A stretch of DNA of 64,000 nucleotides from Azotosporobacter soli (lineage in GTDB: Bacteria > Bacillota > Negativicutes > SG130). Under the pieces are notes generated by a model, which was not told the DNA's origin, ran no database searches, and saw nothing but the letters and a program-made list of their open reading frames with translations. Made by a program: the position numbers and the translations under genes. Positions 16,529 through 25,582 of the stretch are shown piece after piece (position 1 is the first letter of the stretch; every line of letters starts with the position of its first letter). The stretch spans positions 62,001 to 126,000 of the forward strand of contig NZ_JAUAOA010000007.1 in assembly GCF_030542965.1 (NCBI RefSeq), read 5' to 3'.

Positions 16529-18934
16529 TCACAATAAATTAAGCGGGTCAACATCGACTGCCACAGCGGGAAAACGTTCCAATAGCAAGCTCTGCAGCGC
16601 CGCCTTCCATCGCCCAAGCTCGCTTCCCTTGAGCAGTACCTGCATCCGAAATCGATTATTCACACGATATAGCGCCGCCGGGAATGGGCCGAGAAGCTGC
16701 CCGTCGAGCATGCCGGGGAGACTTCTTACCGCTGCGGCAAAATCGTTTGCCAGCCGCGCCACCGCTTCCTCTTTTTCACCACTCAGCATGAATTTGACCA
16801 TTTCACTGCACGGCGGATATTTAAGCGCCTGACGATGTTCGATTTCCTGCTGATAAAAAGCTTCATAAGACTGGAGCGCGCCAGCCTGCAATGCATAATG
16901 TTCCGGTTGATAGGTCTGCACGACAACCCGGCCCGGTTTTTCGCCGCGGCCGGCCCGGCCTGATGCTTGCGCCACCAAAGAAAAGACCCGTTCGGCAGCA
17001 CGAAAATCCGGCAGGTTCAGTACGCTGTCCGCCGCGAGAATTCCGACAGCCGTCACATTTTTGATATCATGGCCTTTGGCCACCATTTGCGTACCTAGCA
17101 AAATATCATATTCGCCACTGGCAAACGCCTTTAAGATGCGGTCATGTGAAAATTTCGCTCCGGTCGTATCCTGATCCATGCGAACCACCCGCGCGGTCGG
17201 CAGTAATTTGTGCAGCTCCTCTTCCAGTTTTTGCGTTCCCGTTCCAAAAAAGCGAATATAGCGGCTGCCGCATGCCGGACACACATCCGGCGTCGCATGA
17301 TTGGCCTGGCAATAATGACACTGTAACCGTTTGCTTGTTTGATGATATACCAATGAAACATCGCATTTTTCACAAGTCATCACATGACCGCATTCACGGC
17401 AGAGAACAAACGTCGAATGGCCGCGGCGGTTAAGCAGTAAAATCGCCTGCTCACCCGCCGCTAGCGCCTCTTCCAACAATTCACGCAGCGCCTGCGAAAT
17501 AACCGAGCGACGCCCAGCTTTCAATTCAGCGCGCATGTCGACCAACGCAACACTCGGCAAAGCCGCTCCGTCTACCCTTTCTTTCATGACCAACAAACGC
17601 TGTTGATCGGCCAATGCCGAGTGATAACTTTCGAGCGATGGCGTCGCGCTGCCCAGCAATAGGACGGCGCCCGCTTCACTCGCTCTTGCTTCCGCCACTT
17701 TTCTGGCATGGTAGCGCGGCGCTTCTTCTTGCTTATAACTAAATTCATGTTCCTCATCAATAATAACCAGGCCAATATCTGTGAGCGGCGCAAAAAGTGC
17801 GGAGCGTGCACCGATCGCGATGCCGGCCTGCCCCTGACGCAGTCGTTTCCACGCATCAAATCGCTCGCCTGCCGAAAGCTTGCTATGGATAACCGCAACA
17901 TCATCGCCAAAGCAGTCACGAAAGCGAGCGACCATTTGTCCGGTCAAAGCAATCTCCGGCACTAGCACAATAACCTGCCGCTCTTGCCGCCTAGCCGCTA
18001 AAGCGGCCAGGATATAAACCTGAGTCTTACCGCTGCCGGTGATGCCATGCAGTAAAAACGATTCATGGGCGCGTTTTTCAAGCCCCGCTTCAACCGCATT
18101 TAAAACAACCTGTTGTTCCAACGTCGGCGGAAAATTTTGGCACTGCGTTTCTTGGGCGGCATAGCTGTCGCGCATAATTTGCCGACTTTCCAGTTTCGCT
18201 ATCCCATCTTCGACCAAGCGGCGGCATTGCACCGTGTCAAATCCCTCTTCCCGCAGCTGCGCCAGCGCTATTTCCGGCTGTTGCAAGAGGCGATCAATCA
18301 AGCGTTGCCGAACCGGCGCTCGCTTGGCATTTTCCCGGTACGCGACAATCGTTTCGCTTTCTCCGATCCGCACCAGCCAGTTTTGATATTTAGCGTGCAA
18401 GCGATTGCTGCCGCCGCGCTGTACGTCTAACCAGCCTTTGCGCTGCCACTGCGCTAATATATCGAGTACGCCTGTTCCAAAACGCGCACGCAACTTAGCT
18501 GCCGGTACGAAAGCCGTAGAACGAAGCGCCGCAAGCAACTCGTCGCTTGCGTCAGGAAATAGGCTTGGCGCCGAATCGCTCAAACGATAATAAAGTTCTC
18601 GTTTAAAGCCGGTCTTTCCCGGTATAAAAAGGCGCATCGCTTCCGTCAGACTGCACAGATAATATTCGCTCATCCAACGCGCGGTGTGGAGCATATTGAC
18701 GTCAAACCAAGCTTCATCATCGGGCACTTCCGCAATTTCCCGCAGCTTCTCCGCCTCCGTCGCCTCCGCTTCTCGCACCGCCACGACAAAGCCTTCGCAC
18801 ATGCGGTTTTGCACGGGCACGATAACCCGCCAACCATCTGAGACGAGTGCTGCATCATCTGGAATCAGATAGGAAAACGGTTTGGATAAGCTGCGCGTAT
18901 TAATATTCAACAGCACTTCTGCGACTCTAAACAT
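16529..18934 (-). CDS. priA: Primosomal protein N', replication restart helicase
   Basis: Reloads the replisome at stalled forks. The 801-aa protein has an N-terminal DNA-binding region, a helicase core with Walker A GITGSGKTQVY and DEEH box, SATPSLES, and a zinc-binding insert with paired CxxC cysteines (CRECGHVMTCEKC and CHYC, CPACGSR). Motifs V and VI appear as GTQMVAKGHD and ASGRAGRG. A GGAGGGG site precedes the ATG. It leads the priA-def-fmt-DUF116-rsmB-rlmN run; 105 bp separate it from def. Confidence 0.96.
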   Translation of the reverse strand: MFRVAEVLLNINTRSLSKPFSYLIPDDAALVSDGWRVIVPVQNRMCEGFVVAVREAEATEAEKLREIAEVPDDEAWFDVNMLHTARWMSEYYLCSLTEAMRLFIPGKTGFKRELYYRLSDSAPSLFPDASDELLAALRSTAFVPAAKLRARFGTGVLDILAQWQRKGWLDVQRGGSNRLHAKYQNWLVRIGESETIVAYRENAKRAPVRQRLIDRLLQQPEIALAQLREEGFDTVQCRRLVEDGIAKLESRQIMRDSYAAQETQCQNFPPTLEQQVVLNAVEAGLEKRAHESFLLHGITGSGKTQVYILAALAARRQERQVIVLVPEIALTGQMVARFRDCFGDDVAVIHSKLSAGERFDAWKRLRQGQAGIAIGARSALFAPLTDIGLVIIDEEHEFSYKQEEAPRYHARKVAEARASEAGAVLLLGSATPSLESYHSALADQQRLLVMKERVDGAALPSVALVDMRAELKAGRRSVISQALRELLEEALAAGEQAILLLNRRGHSTFVLCRECGHVMTCEKCDVSLVYHQTSKRLQCHYCQANHATPDVCPACGSRYIRFFGTGTQKLEEELHKLLPTARVVRMDQDTTGAKFSHDRILKAFASGEYDILLGTQMVAKGHDIKNVTAVGILAADSVLNLPDFRAAERVFSLVAQASGRAGRGEKPGRVVVQTYQPEHYALQAGALQSYEAFYQQEIEHRQALKYPPCSEMVKFMLSGEKEEAVARLANDFAAAVRSLPGMLDGQLLGPFPAALYRVNNRFRMQVLLKGSELGRWKAALQSLLLERFPAVAVDVDPLNLL

Positions 18935-19010
18935 GGCCCCTCCTGCAAGTAACGGCTGATTTTAAGACGCAAGACATGCTCCATGCCTCACGTCCGATAC
19001 CGCACTAACG

Positions 19011-19044
19011 AAAAGAAAAGGGTCTCCTCCGAGCCCCTTTTCTT
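19011..19044 (-). terminator. metK terminator
   Basis: On the minus strand AAGAAAAGGG pairs with CCCTTTTCTT around a short loop and is followed by TTCG. It lies 33 bp after the metK stop and ahead of priA. Confidence 0.8.
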
Positions 19045-19076
19045 CGCAATATCTATTCTATTTCGCCGGACAGGAA

Positions 19077-20267
19077 CTAAAGACCTGCTTCCTTGCGGAG
19101 AATTTCAGCCTTGTCGGTTTTTTCCCACGGCAGCTCAACATCGGTACGGCCAAAATGACCGTAAGCAGCTGTCTGACGATAGATCGGGCGACGCAGATCG
19201 AGCGTCTTGATGATGCCGGCCGGACGCAGGTCAAAATGTTTCTTAACCAGGCTGGCAATCAACTCTTCGTCAACCTTAGCTGTGCCAAATGTTTCGACCA
19301 GAATAGAAACCGGATGCGCAATACCAATCGCATATGCCAATTGGATTTCGCATTTCTCGGCCAGACCAGCCGCTACGATGTTCTTTGCAACATAACGCGC
19401 CGCGTAAGCCGCAGAACGGTCGACCTTTGTTGGATCCTTGCCGGAGAACGCACCGCCGCCATGACGAGCCATACCACCGTAAGTATCGACGATGATCTTG
19501 CGGCCAGTCAAGCCGGCATCGCCTTGCGGTCCGCCGATGACGAAACGACCGGTAGGATTGATGTAGTATTTCGTTTCCGCATCAAGGAATTCGGCGGGAA
19601 CGATCGGTTTGATCACATGTTCGATCAGGTCTTTTTCGATCGTAGCCAGGTCCACTTCGGGACCATGCTGCGTAGAAATAACGATTGTGTCAACGCGAAC
19701 CGGTTTGCCGTCGACATATTCAACCGTAACCTGAGTCTTACCATCGGGACGCAGATAATCGAGCAGATTGCTCTTGCGCACTTCAGAAAGACGACGCGAC
19801 AACTTGTGCGCCAGCGAAATCGGCATCGGCATAAGTTCCGGCGTTTCATTGGTCGCATAACCGAACATCATGCCTTGGTCGCCCGCACCGATGAGATCGG
19901 CCTCATCTTTGCCGCCTTTTTTTGCTTCCTGCGCTTTGTCAACGCCCATCGCAATGTCAGACGATTGTTCATCAATCGAAATCAACACGCCGCAAGTGTC
20001 GCCGTCAAAGCCAAACTTAGCCCGCGTATAACCAATTTCTTTTACCGTTTCCCGAACCAGTTTCGGAATGTCCACATAGCATTTTGTGCTGATTTCGCCC
20101 ACCACATGAACCATACCGGTCGTCACTAATGTTTCGCAGGCAACACGGCCCATCGGATCTTGTGCCAAAATCGCATCCAACACGGAATCGGAGATTTGGT
20201 CGGCAATCTTATCCGGATGTCCCTCCGTTACCGACTCTGAAGTAAAGAGTACGCGTTTTGTCGTCAT
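19077..20267 (-). CDS. metK: S-adenosylmethionine synthetase
   Basis: Makes S-adenosylmethionine from methionine and ATP. The 396-aa protein carries the signatures [23 protein letters not shown] and [19 protein letters not shown], full length with the three-fold repeat architecture. It is a single-gene unit with its own promoter, a SAM-I riboswitch and a terminator, so its product shuts off its own synthesis. A 324-aa frame on the opposite strand is a shadow of this gene. Confidence 0.98.
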   Translation of the reverse strand: MTTKRVLFTSESVTEGHPDKIADQISDSVLDAILAQDPMGRVACETLVTTGMVHVVGEISTKCYVDIPKLVRETVKEIGYTRAKFGFDGDTCGVLISIDEQSSDIAMGVDKAQEAKKGGKDEADLIGAGDQGMMFGYATNETPELMPMPISLAHKLSRRLSEVRKSNLLDYLRPDGKTQVTVEYVDGKPVRVDTIVISTQHGPEVDLATIEKDLIEHVIKPIVPAEFLDAETKYYINPTGRFVIGGPQGDAGLTGRKIIVDTYGGMARHGGGAFSGKDPTKVDRSAAYAARYVAKNIVAAGLAEKCEIQLAYAIGIAHPVSILVETFGTAKVDEELIASLVKKHFDLRPAGIIKTLDLRRPIYRQTAAYGHFGRTDVELPWEKTDKAEILRKEAGL

Positions 20268-20308
20268 TGCACTATATACCCCCTCGTTTGATTTTAATTT
20301 TTTTAAAA

Positions 20309-20332
20309 CAAAAAACCTCCATAGGGAGGTTT
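20309..20332 (-). terminator. Terminator of the metK SAM riboswitch
   Basis: On the minus strand AAACCTCC and GGAGGTTT form an 8-bp stem followed by TTTTTG, directly after the SAM-I aptamer. Confidence 0.9.
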
Positions 20333-20341
20333 ACGTTTCCT

Positions 20342-20449
20342 CGCCCATCTCGCGGTCATACTGCCGCTGGAATTGGCACCGTTTTAGCACGGGGCTAATG
20401 GTTGCCGCGGTTTCATCGGGCCTATCCCTCCACCAACTCTTGATGAGTT
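20342..20449 (-). promoter_or_regulatory. SAM-I riboswitch (S-box) upstream of metK
   Basis: The minus strand reads CTCATCAAGAGTTGGTGGAG, GGCCCGATGAAACC, CGGCAACC, GTGCCAATTCCAGC and GATGGGCGAGGAAACG, matching the S-box consensus in order. SAM binding would favour the terminator at 20309..20332 and lower metK expression. Confidence 0.96.
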
Positions 20450-20473
20450 CCATATACAATTTTACCGAATTGT

Positions 20474-20502
20474 ATTGTACCAAATGTACATCTATTTTTC
20501 AA
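20474..20502 (-). promoter_or_regulatory. Sigma-A promoter of the metK transcript
   Basis: On the minus strand TTGAAA (complement of 20497..20502) and TACAAT (complement of 20474..20479) are 17 bp apart, placing the start site about 18 nt before the S-box aptamer. Confidence 0.8.
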
Positions 20503-20504
20503 GT

Positions 20505-21704
20505 TTATTTTTCCGCTAATTTAATAATTCTTTTCAGCAGTTCTATTGCCAGACTTTGTTTGTCCATCTGCGGCAAGTCTTCTTGGTGTCCATTCGCATA
20601 CAACAGTTTCACGATATTCGTGTCGCTGTTGAAGCCCGCCCCCGGCAAACTTACATCATTGGCGACAATCATATCCAGACGTTTGCGTTCCAGTTTGCCG
20701 CGTGCATGCGTGAGCAACTCCTGCGTCTCCGCCGCAAAACCGATTAACAGCTGTCCGGCTTGCTTGCGTTGGCCCAGTTCGGCTAAAATGTCCGGATTCT
20801 TTTCCAGCACCAGCGTCAGCTGCTCCGCCTGTTTTTTTATTTTATGCTGCGCAGCCGTTTGCGGTCGATAATCGGCAACCGCCGCCGCCTTGATCGTAAT
20901 ATCGCTACCGGGGAATTCTTCCAGTACCGCCGCCATCATTTCCTGCGCCGATTCCACCCGGATCACTCTGACGCCCGCCGGATCGTCAAGCGCCACAGGT
21001 CCGGAGACTAGGACGACTTCGGCGCCAAAACTTGCCGCAGCGGCCGCTAATGCATAGCCCATCTTGCCGCTCGAACGGTTGCCGATATAGCGCACCGGGT
21101 CAATCGCTTCGCGCGTACCGCCCGCCGTGACCAGAATTTTTTTTCCAGCCAAAGGCAACTGCGGACACAATAACTCGATCACGGCATCAACAATCCGTTC
21201 CGGTTCCGGCAAACGTCCCGGACCTTCCACGCCGCAGGCCAACATACCGCAATCCGGCTGCAGAAAACGATAGCCAAGCGCAGTCAGTTTTGCTATGTTT
21301 TGTTGAACGATCGGATTTTGGTACATATTACTGTTCATTGCAGGCGCCAATAAAACCGGCGCCGTCGTAGCCATCAGCGTGGTCGAAAGGCTGTCATCGG
21401 CCAAACCATTAGCCAGTTTTCCGATTAAATTAGCCGTCGCCGGCGCAATCACGAAACCATCGGCCCGCAGCGCCAACGCGATATGTTCCACATTCCAGCT
21501 CTTCGGTTCATCCCACATGTCAACGACAACCGGATTGCCGCTGATTTCCCTAAAAGTCAGCGGCGTAACGAAATTCGTCGCGCCCCGACTCATAATCACC
21601 TGCACTTCAGCCTGCTGCTTGCGCAGACGACTGACCAGTTCCACCGCTTTGTAAGCGGCTATGCCGCCGGTGACTCCTACAACGATGACTTTGCCTGTCA
21701 ACAT
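20505..21704 (-). CDS. coaBC: Bifunctional phosphopantothenoylcysteine decarboxylase / phosphopantothenate-cysteine ligase
   Basis: Two consecutive steps of coenzyme A synthesis. The 399-aa protein has an N-terminal FMN-dependent decarboxylase (about 1-185; GVTGGIAAYKA, ATANLIGKLANG, APAMNSNMY and the active-site cysteine in CGxxGxGR-like CGVEGPGRLPEP) and a C-terminal CTP-dependent ligase (about 186-399; TAGGTREAIDPVR, IGNRSSGKMG, KKNPD-like EKNPDILAE). AGGAGG lies 7 nt before the ATG. It ends the yicC-remA-gmk-rpoZ-coaBC run, and no terminator is visible before the metK promoter. Confidence 0.96.
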   Translation of the reverse strand: MLTGKVIVVGVTGGIAAYKAVELVSRLRKQQAEVQVIMSRGATNFVTPLTFREISGNPVVVDMWDEPKSWNVEHIALALRADGFVIAPATANLIGKLANGLADDSLSTTLMATTAPVLLAPAMNSNMYQNPIVQQNIAKLTALGYRFLQPDCGMLACGVEGPGRLPEPERIVDAVIELLCPQLPLAGKKILVTAGGTREAIDPVRYIGNRSSGKMGYALAAAAASFGAEVVLVSGPVALDDPAGVRVIRVESAQEMMAAVLEEFPGSDITIKAAAVADYRPQTAAQHKIKKQAEQLTLVLEKNPDILAELGQRKQAGQLLIGFAAETQELLTHARGKLERKRLDMIVANDVSLPGAGFNSDTNIVKLLYANGHQEDLPQMDKQSLAIELLKRIIKLAEK

Positions 21705-21715
21705 AGCAGTGCCTC

Positions 21716-21922
21716 CTATTTGATGCCGCTTTTCGTCCTTTCATAGGACACCTTGTCTTGCGCAATTTCTTCCAGCGCAATCGTCACATGTTTGTGCGAC
21801 GGGCATTCCACCAACGCTTGCGCTCCATCCATAAGTTCCCGTGCCCGTTTGGCAGCCAAAACCACCAACGTATATTTGCTGTCCACTTTCTTTACCAAGA
21901 CGTCTAATGATGGATTAATCAT
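21716..21922 (-). CDS. rpoZ: RNA polymerase omega subunit
   Basis: Small assembly and stability subunit of RNA polymerase, binding the beta-prime C terminus. The 68-aa protein shows KYTLVVLAAKRARELM, the conserved omega helix, and ALEEIAQDKV. GGAGGAGG precedes the ATG. It lies 11 bp before coaBC and 45 bp after gmk, the standard Firmicute order gmk-rpoZ-coaBC. Confidence 0.95.
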   Translation of the reverse strand: MINPSLDVLVKKVDSKYTLVVLAAKRARELMDGAQALVECPSHKHVTIALEEIAQDKVSYERTKSGIK

Positions 21923-21967
21923 AATGTCCTCCTCCGACTATTTAGCCCAACTGCAATTGCAGTTTTC

Positions 21968-22582
21968 TTAACAGGAAGTATGCAGCACTTCGTCCACAAC
22001 ATCCAGATTCCGCTGCACACGACAACGCTCGGCAACAATGATAGCACGAACTTTATCTACGGCTTGATCCAGCTGATCGTTGACGACCACGTAATTGTAT
22101 TCGCTGGCACAAATTAATTCTTCTTTCGCACAGCTCAAGCGTCGTTCAATCACATCCGGCGCATCTGTGCCTCGGTTATAAATCCGTTTCGACAATTCTT
22201 CAAGCGACGGCGGCACGATGTAAATGAAAATACCCTCGGGGAATTTTTTTTTCACCTGCAATGCCCCTTGGGTATCGATTTCCAAGACCACATCTTTGCC
22301 GGAAGCCAACATCTCCATAACATAACTGCGCGGTGTACCGTAGTAATTTCCGTATACCTCAGCCCATTCCAGCAGGTCATCCTGCTCAATCATTGTTTCA
22401 AACTGGGCTTTAGCAACAAAAAGATAGTTTACGCCATCCACTTCGCCGGTACGAGGCGCGCGCGTGGTGGCAGAAATAGAATATTGCAAATCGCAATGTT
22501 GTCGGAACATTTCCTGACAGATTGTTCCCTTGCCGGCACCGGAAGGCCCGGATACCACGATTAAATTGCCCTTCCTTGCCAT
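21968..22582 (-). CDS. gmk: Guanylate kinase
   Basis: Phosphorylates GMP to GDP with ATP. The 204-aa protein has the P-loop SGPSGAGKGT, the GMP-binding SATTRAPRTGEVDGVNY and DIDTQGA-like EIDTQGALQVKK, with the lid RLSCAKEE. Full length. The ribosome site AAGGAG is 12 nt from the ATG, rather far. It lies between remA and rpoZ. Confidence 0.97.
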   Translation of the reverse strand: MARKGNLIVVSGPSGAGKGTICQEMFRQHCDLQYSISATTRAPRTGEVDGVNYLFVAKAQFETMIEQDDLLEWAEVYGNYYGTPRSYVMEMLASGKDVVLEIDTQGALQVKKKFPEGIFIYIVPPSLEELSKRIYNRGTDAPDVIERRLSCAKEELICASEYNYVVVNDQLDQAVDKVRAIIVAERCRVQRNLDVVDEVLHTSC

Positions 22583-22605
22583 TCGCCTATCGAGCTCCTT
22601 CCGCT

Positions 22606-22869
22606 TTACTCTGCACCTTCATCGCTATCCTTGCTGGCCAACCGATGGGCTACGGTCTCTGGTTGCACTGCCGAAAGGATAACATGATCGCTGTCCGTGA
22701 TGATCACGGCGCGCGTCCGGCGTCCATAGGTAGCGTCAATCAGCATGCCGCGGTCCCTCGCTTCTTGGATGATCCGCTTAATGGGCGCCGACTCAGGACT
22801 GACGATGGAAATAATTCGATTCGCGGAGACAATGTTTCCAAAGCCGATATTGATAAGTTTAATTTCCAT
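22606..22869 (-). CDS. remA: RemA-family DNA-binding regulator (DUF370)
   Basis: In Bacillus, RemA is a ring-forming DNA-binding activator of matrix genes. The 87-aa protein begins [12 protein letters not shown] and contains [16 protein letters not shown] and [16 protein letters not shown], closely matching the family. The ATG at 22869 has AGGAGG 8 nt upstream; a longer upstream frame would run into yicC and is rejected. The conserved place between yicC and gmk is shared with many Firmicutes. What it regulates here is not known. Confidence 0.93.
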   Translation of the reverse strand: MEIKLINIGFGNIVSANRIISIVSPESAPIKRIIQEARDRGMLIDATYGRRTRAVIITDSDHVILSAVQPETVAHRLASKDSDEGAE

Positions 22870-22912
22870 AGGTATGTTCCTCCTGCCTTTCCCTAGCCTG
22901 GCAAAAACCGGC

Positions 22913-23797
22913 TTATTCGATGTTTTGAATCTGTTCTCGCATCTTTTCAATTTCACTTTTCATATCCACGACTAAATTAGCAATCATATAATCGTTTGCC
23001 TTTGAAGCAATGGTATTTGTTTCGCGGTTGATCTCCTGCACCAAAAAATCCAACTTTCGTCCCACCGCATCCGTACTCTGAAGTGTAACACGAAACTGCT
23101 TCACATGACTTTTTAAACGAACCAATTCTTCCGCAATACTGATTTTATCGGAAAAAACAGCCGCTTCCTGCAGGATTCTGGCTTCATCCGGTTCTGCACC
23201 TACGGCTTGCAACATTTCGCGCATCCGGTCGAGCATTTTTTTCCGGTACTCTTCGAGCACTGCCGGCGCGCGTTCTTCAACCTTCTCAATCTGCAGCAGC
23301 AACATCGCCAAGCGCCCATCTAGATCCTGTGCCAGATTGGCCCCTTCTGTACGACGCATTTGCATCAAATTGTCGACAGCCTCGCCAATAGCCTCGCCAA
23401 GCTTAAGCCAAAGCAATTCGACGTCTTCCGTCTCTTCTTCGACTTGAACAACGTCTGGATATTTAGCCACTTGATGCAAACTGTCCGTCAGAGGCGTTGC
23501 AAGCAAATCAGCCAATTCTCTTAAAGCATTATGGTACGCGATAGCCAACTCTTTGTCAACCCTTATACGACGCTTGGCATGCGCATATTCATCCATCGTG
23601 ATAAAGATGTCGATTCGCCCGCGCGACATCTGATCCGCAACCTTACGCCGGATTCGATCTTCCAAGGGGCCCAATGTTTTTGGCATACGAATCGAAAATT
23701 CATTGTAGCGATGATTCACCGCTTTTATTTCCACTAAAAAACGGTGCGAACCATCTAAGAATTCACCCCGTCCAAAGCCGGTCATACTCTTGAGCAC
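22913..23797 (-). CDS. yicC: YicC/YloC-family endoribonuclease
   Basis: YicC proteins cleave small RNAs and mRNAs in E. coli and Bacillus. The 294-aa protein starts with the family signature [11 protein letters not shown] and carries the C-terminal block [36 protein letters not shown] and [19 protein letters not shown] (acidic residues there are likely metal ligands). The start is GTG at 23797 with GAGGAGG 7 nt upstream. It leads the remA-gmk-rpoZ-coaBC run. Confidence 0.93.
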   Translation of the reverse strand: MLKSMTGFGRGEFLDGSHRFLVEIKAVNHRYNEFSIRMPKTLGPLEDRIRRKVADQMSRGRIDIFITMDEYAHAKRRIRVDKELAIAYHNALRELADLLATPLTDSLHQVAKYPDVVQVEEETEDVELLWLKLGEAIGEAVDNLMQMRRTEGANLAQDLDGRLAMLLLQIEKVEERAPAVLEEYRKKMLDRMREMLQAVGAEPDEARILQEAAVFSDKISIAEELVRLKSHVKQFRVTLQSTDAVGRKLDFLVQEINRETNTIASKANDYMIANLVVDMKSEIEKMREQIQNIE

Positions 23798-23872
23798 GCA
23801 AGTGCCTCCTCTCCTGGTCCAAATTCATCATTTCGCTATATTTCGTCGTTTTTGGGGCAATTCCTCTTTTTT

Positions 23873-24481
23873 TCATTTGATCCTCGTTAAATCAAATGAA
23901 AAAGAATGCTCCCGTCCGTCGCCGGTAAACAATGACAAATTAGCACTTTCCGAAATTTTAACGCTGCGGTCGGCAAAATATACATAGCAGTTCGCCTTCA
24001 GGTAACTTTTCCCGCCATGGCTGACTTGCGGCAACTTGCCTTCCGGCCAGACCAGGCGATAGGGTTGCACGCTACTTTTCGTCTGCTGCAACGCAACTTT
24101 GGGCGCATGCTTAAAACTCTCTTCCCCGGAAGCGAACAGCACAACGCTAAAGGTAAGCGTTCCGTTATAATCGGCCAGCGCTTTTTCACTATCGGCAAGC
24201 GCAACATTCTGGCCACTCAACGTCCGTTCTCGTGCATCGACCGCAATGACGAGGTACGGCGTATAAAGATAAGCCTGCGCTTCCGGATACGCCGTCACCG
24301 TCTTGGTCAGCACGCCCTGCCATGGGTGAATGAATTCCTGAAAAGCCAGATGCGCATTGCTTCTTCCGTATTCCTGCGCCTCCCTGATCGCTTTTGCATC
24401 AATCAGTGCCATCGCGGAAGCCGTCGCCACTCCACTGAGCAGCAAAAAAAAGATCACTGCGCATGCTAGCCTTTTTTTCAT
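23873..24481 (-). CDS. Predicted secreted protein of unknown function
   Basis: I do not recognise this family. The 202-aa protein has a classic signal peptide (MKKRLACAVIFFLLLSGVATASAMA, about residues 1-25, basic then hydrophobic then an AxA-like cleavage site). The mature part is mixed alpha/beta without repeats or obvious catalytic motif and with a single cysteine. The second ATG (24481) is chosen because GGAGG is 7 nt away; the first ATG is only 1 nt from it. It lies between dapF and yicC on the same strand, with no clear promoter or terminator of its own. Confidence 0.8.
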   Translation of the reverse strand: MKKRLACAVIFFLLLSGVATASAMALIDAKAIREAQEYGRSNAHLAFQEFIHPWQGVLTKTVTAYPEAQAYLYTPYLVIAVDARERTLSGQNVALADSEKALADYNGTLTFSVVLFASGEESFKHAPKVALQQTKSSVQPYRLVWPEGKLPQVSHGGKSYLKANCYVYFADRSVKISESANLSLFTGDGREHSFSFDLTRIK

Positions 24482-24585
24482 AATCATCCCTCCAGCAAAA
24501 TCTCTACACGTGGATACATCGCCATACGCAGCACGGTTTAATAATAAGACTTGAAATTCCGCTTTCTAACCTTATTTTCTTCTGC

Positions 24586-25434
24586 TTAACGCAGTTGATA
24601 TTCACCGCGGAACACTTCGACCGCCGGCCCTGCCATGTGGACGTGGTTGTCTTCTGCCCAGCGAATCTTCAGACTGCCGCCATCCAAATCCACTTTGACT
24701 TCACGCTCGGTCTTCTTGTTCAGCACGGCCGCCACAGTCGTCGCACACGCGCCGGTACCGCATGCCAGAGTAATTCCTGCCCCCCGTTCCCAAACGCGCA
24801 TTCTAACCTGCCTTGTATTTAGCACCTGCACAAACTCTACATTTGTTTTGCGCGGAAACCAGTTCGCCGTTTCCAGCGCCGGACCGAGCGCGGCAAGATC
24901 AAGCGCCGCAACATCCGGCACAAAGATCACACAATGCGGGTTTCCCATCGATACGCAGGTAACCTGCCAGGTCTTCCCATTCACAGTCAGTGGCAGATCC
25001 ACAGCAGCATCGCTCGCTGCGCCTTGCGTCATCGGAATCTCGCCTTGTTTTAAACGTGGTTCCCCCATATCAACCGATATTTCCTGCAACTTTTCTCCCT
25101 GAAAAATCAATTGCGGTTTGATGATTCCCGCCTTTGTTTCCAGCGTAATCGCGGTCTTATCCGAAAGACCATTATCATATACATAGCGAGCAACGCAACG
25201 CGTTACATTGCCGCACATCTCCGCTTCACTGCCATCCGAATTGAAAATGCGCATTTGAAAGTCAGCCGTCTTAGACGGCAGAACGAACACGAGACCATCA
25301 GCGCCTATTCCGAAGTTACGATCACAAACCTCGATTGCAGCTTTTGCATAATCCGTTATACCATGTTGTTCAAAACCGTTGACAATGACAAAATCATTTC
25401 CCAGACCATGCCATTTGCTAAATTTGAAATTCAT
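24586..25434 (-). CDS. dapF: Diaminopimelate epimerase
   Basis: Converts LL- to meso-diaminopimelate for lysine and peptidoglycan. The 282-aa protein has both catalytic cysteines in EMCGNVTRC and LACGTGACAT, plus FSKWHGLGNDF at the start and MGNPHCV. A GGGAG site precedes the ATG, and a TATAAT lies 37 bp upstream. The product is the residue MurE (52983..54476) adds, judged from MurE's DNPR motif. Confidence 0.97.
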   Translation of the reverse strand: MNFKFSKWHGLGNDFVIVNGFEQHGITDYAKAAIEVCDRNFGIGADGLVFVLPSKTADFQMRIFNSDGSEAEMCGNVTRCVARYVYDNGLSDKTAITLETKAGIIKPQLIFQGEKLQEISVDMGEPRLKQGEIPMTQGAASDAAVDLPLTVNGKTWQVTCVSMGNPHCVIFVPDVAALDLAALGPALETANWFPRKTNVEFVQVLNTRQVRMRVWERGAGITLACGTGACATTVAAVLNKKTEREVKVDLDGGSLKIRWAEDNHVHMAGPAVEVFRGEYQLR

Positions 25435-25470
25435 GCGGACACTCCCTTATCTTACTTAATATACTTCTTC

Positions 25471-25476
25471 ATTATA
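25471..25476 (-). promoter_or_regulatory. Candidate -10 element for dapF
   Basis: A perfect TATAAT on the minus strand, 37 bp before the dapF ATG. A TTGACG lies upstream but only 12 bp away, too close for a standard -35, so the promoter call is tentative. Confidence 0.4.
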
Positions 25477-25542
25477 CCACTACCGCTTCGTCAAAACCTC
25501 TCACAAACGAAAAAAACATTCCCGTCAGTTGCCTTACAGGCT

Positions 25543-25548
25543 TATAAT
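25543..25548 (+). promoter_or_regulatory. Candidate -10 element for rqcH
   Basis: A perfect TATAAT on the plus strand 35 bp before the rqcH ATG, in the divergent dapF/rqcH spacer. No convincing -35 at 16-18 bp. Confidence 0.4.
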
Positions 25549-25582
25549 ATAAAGTACGCCATATGCAAAGGAGGAATCAATC

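Noticed and set aside
19155-20129. 324-aa plus-strand open frame
   Set aside because: Lies wholly opposite metK, which has all family signatures; no ribosome site and no recognisable domain.
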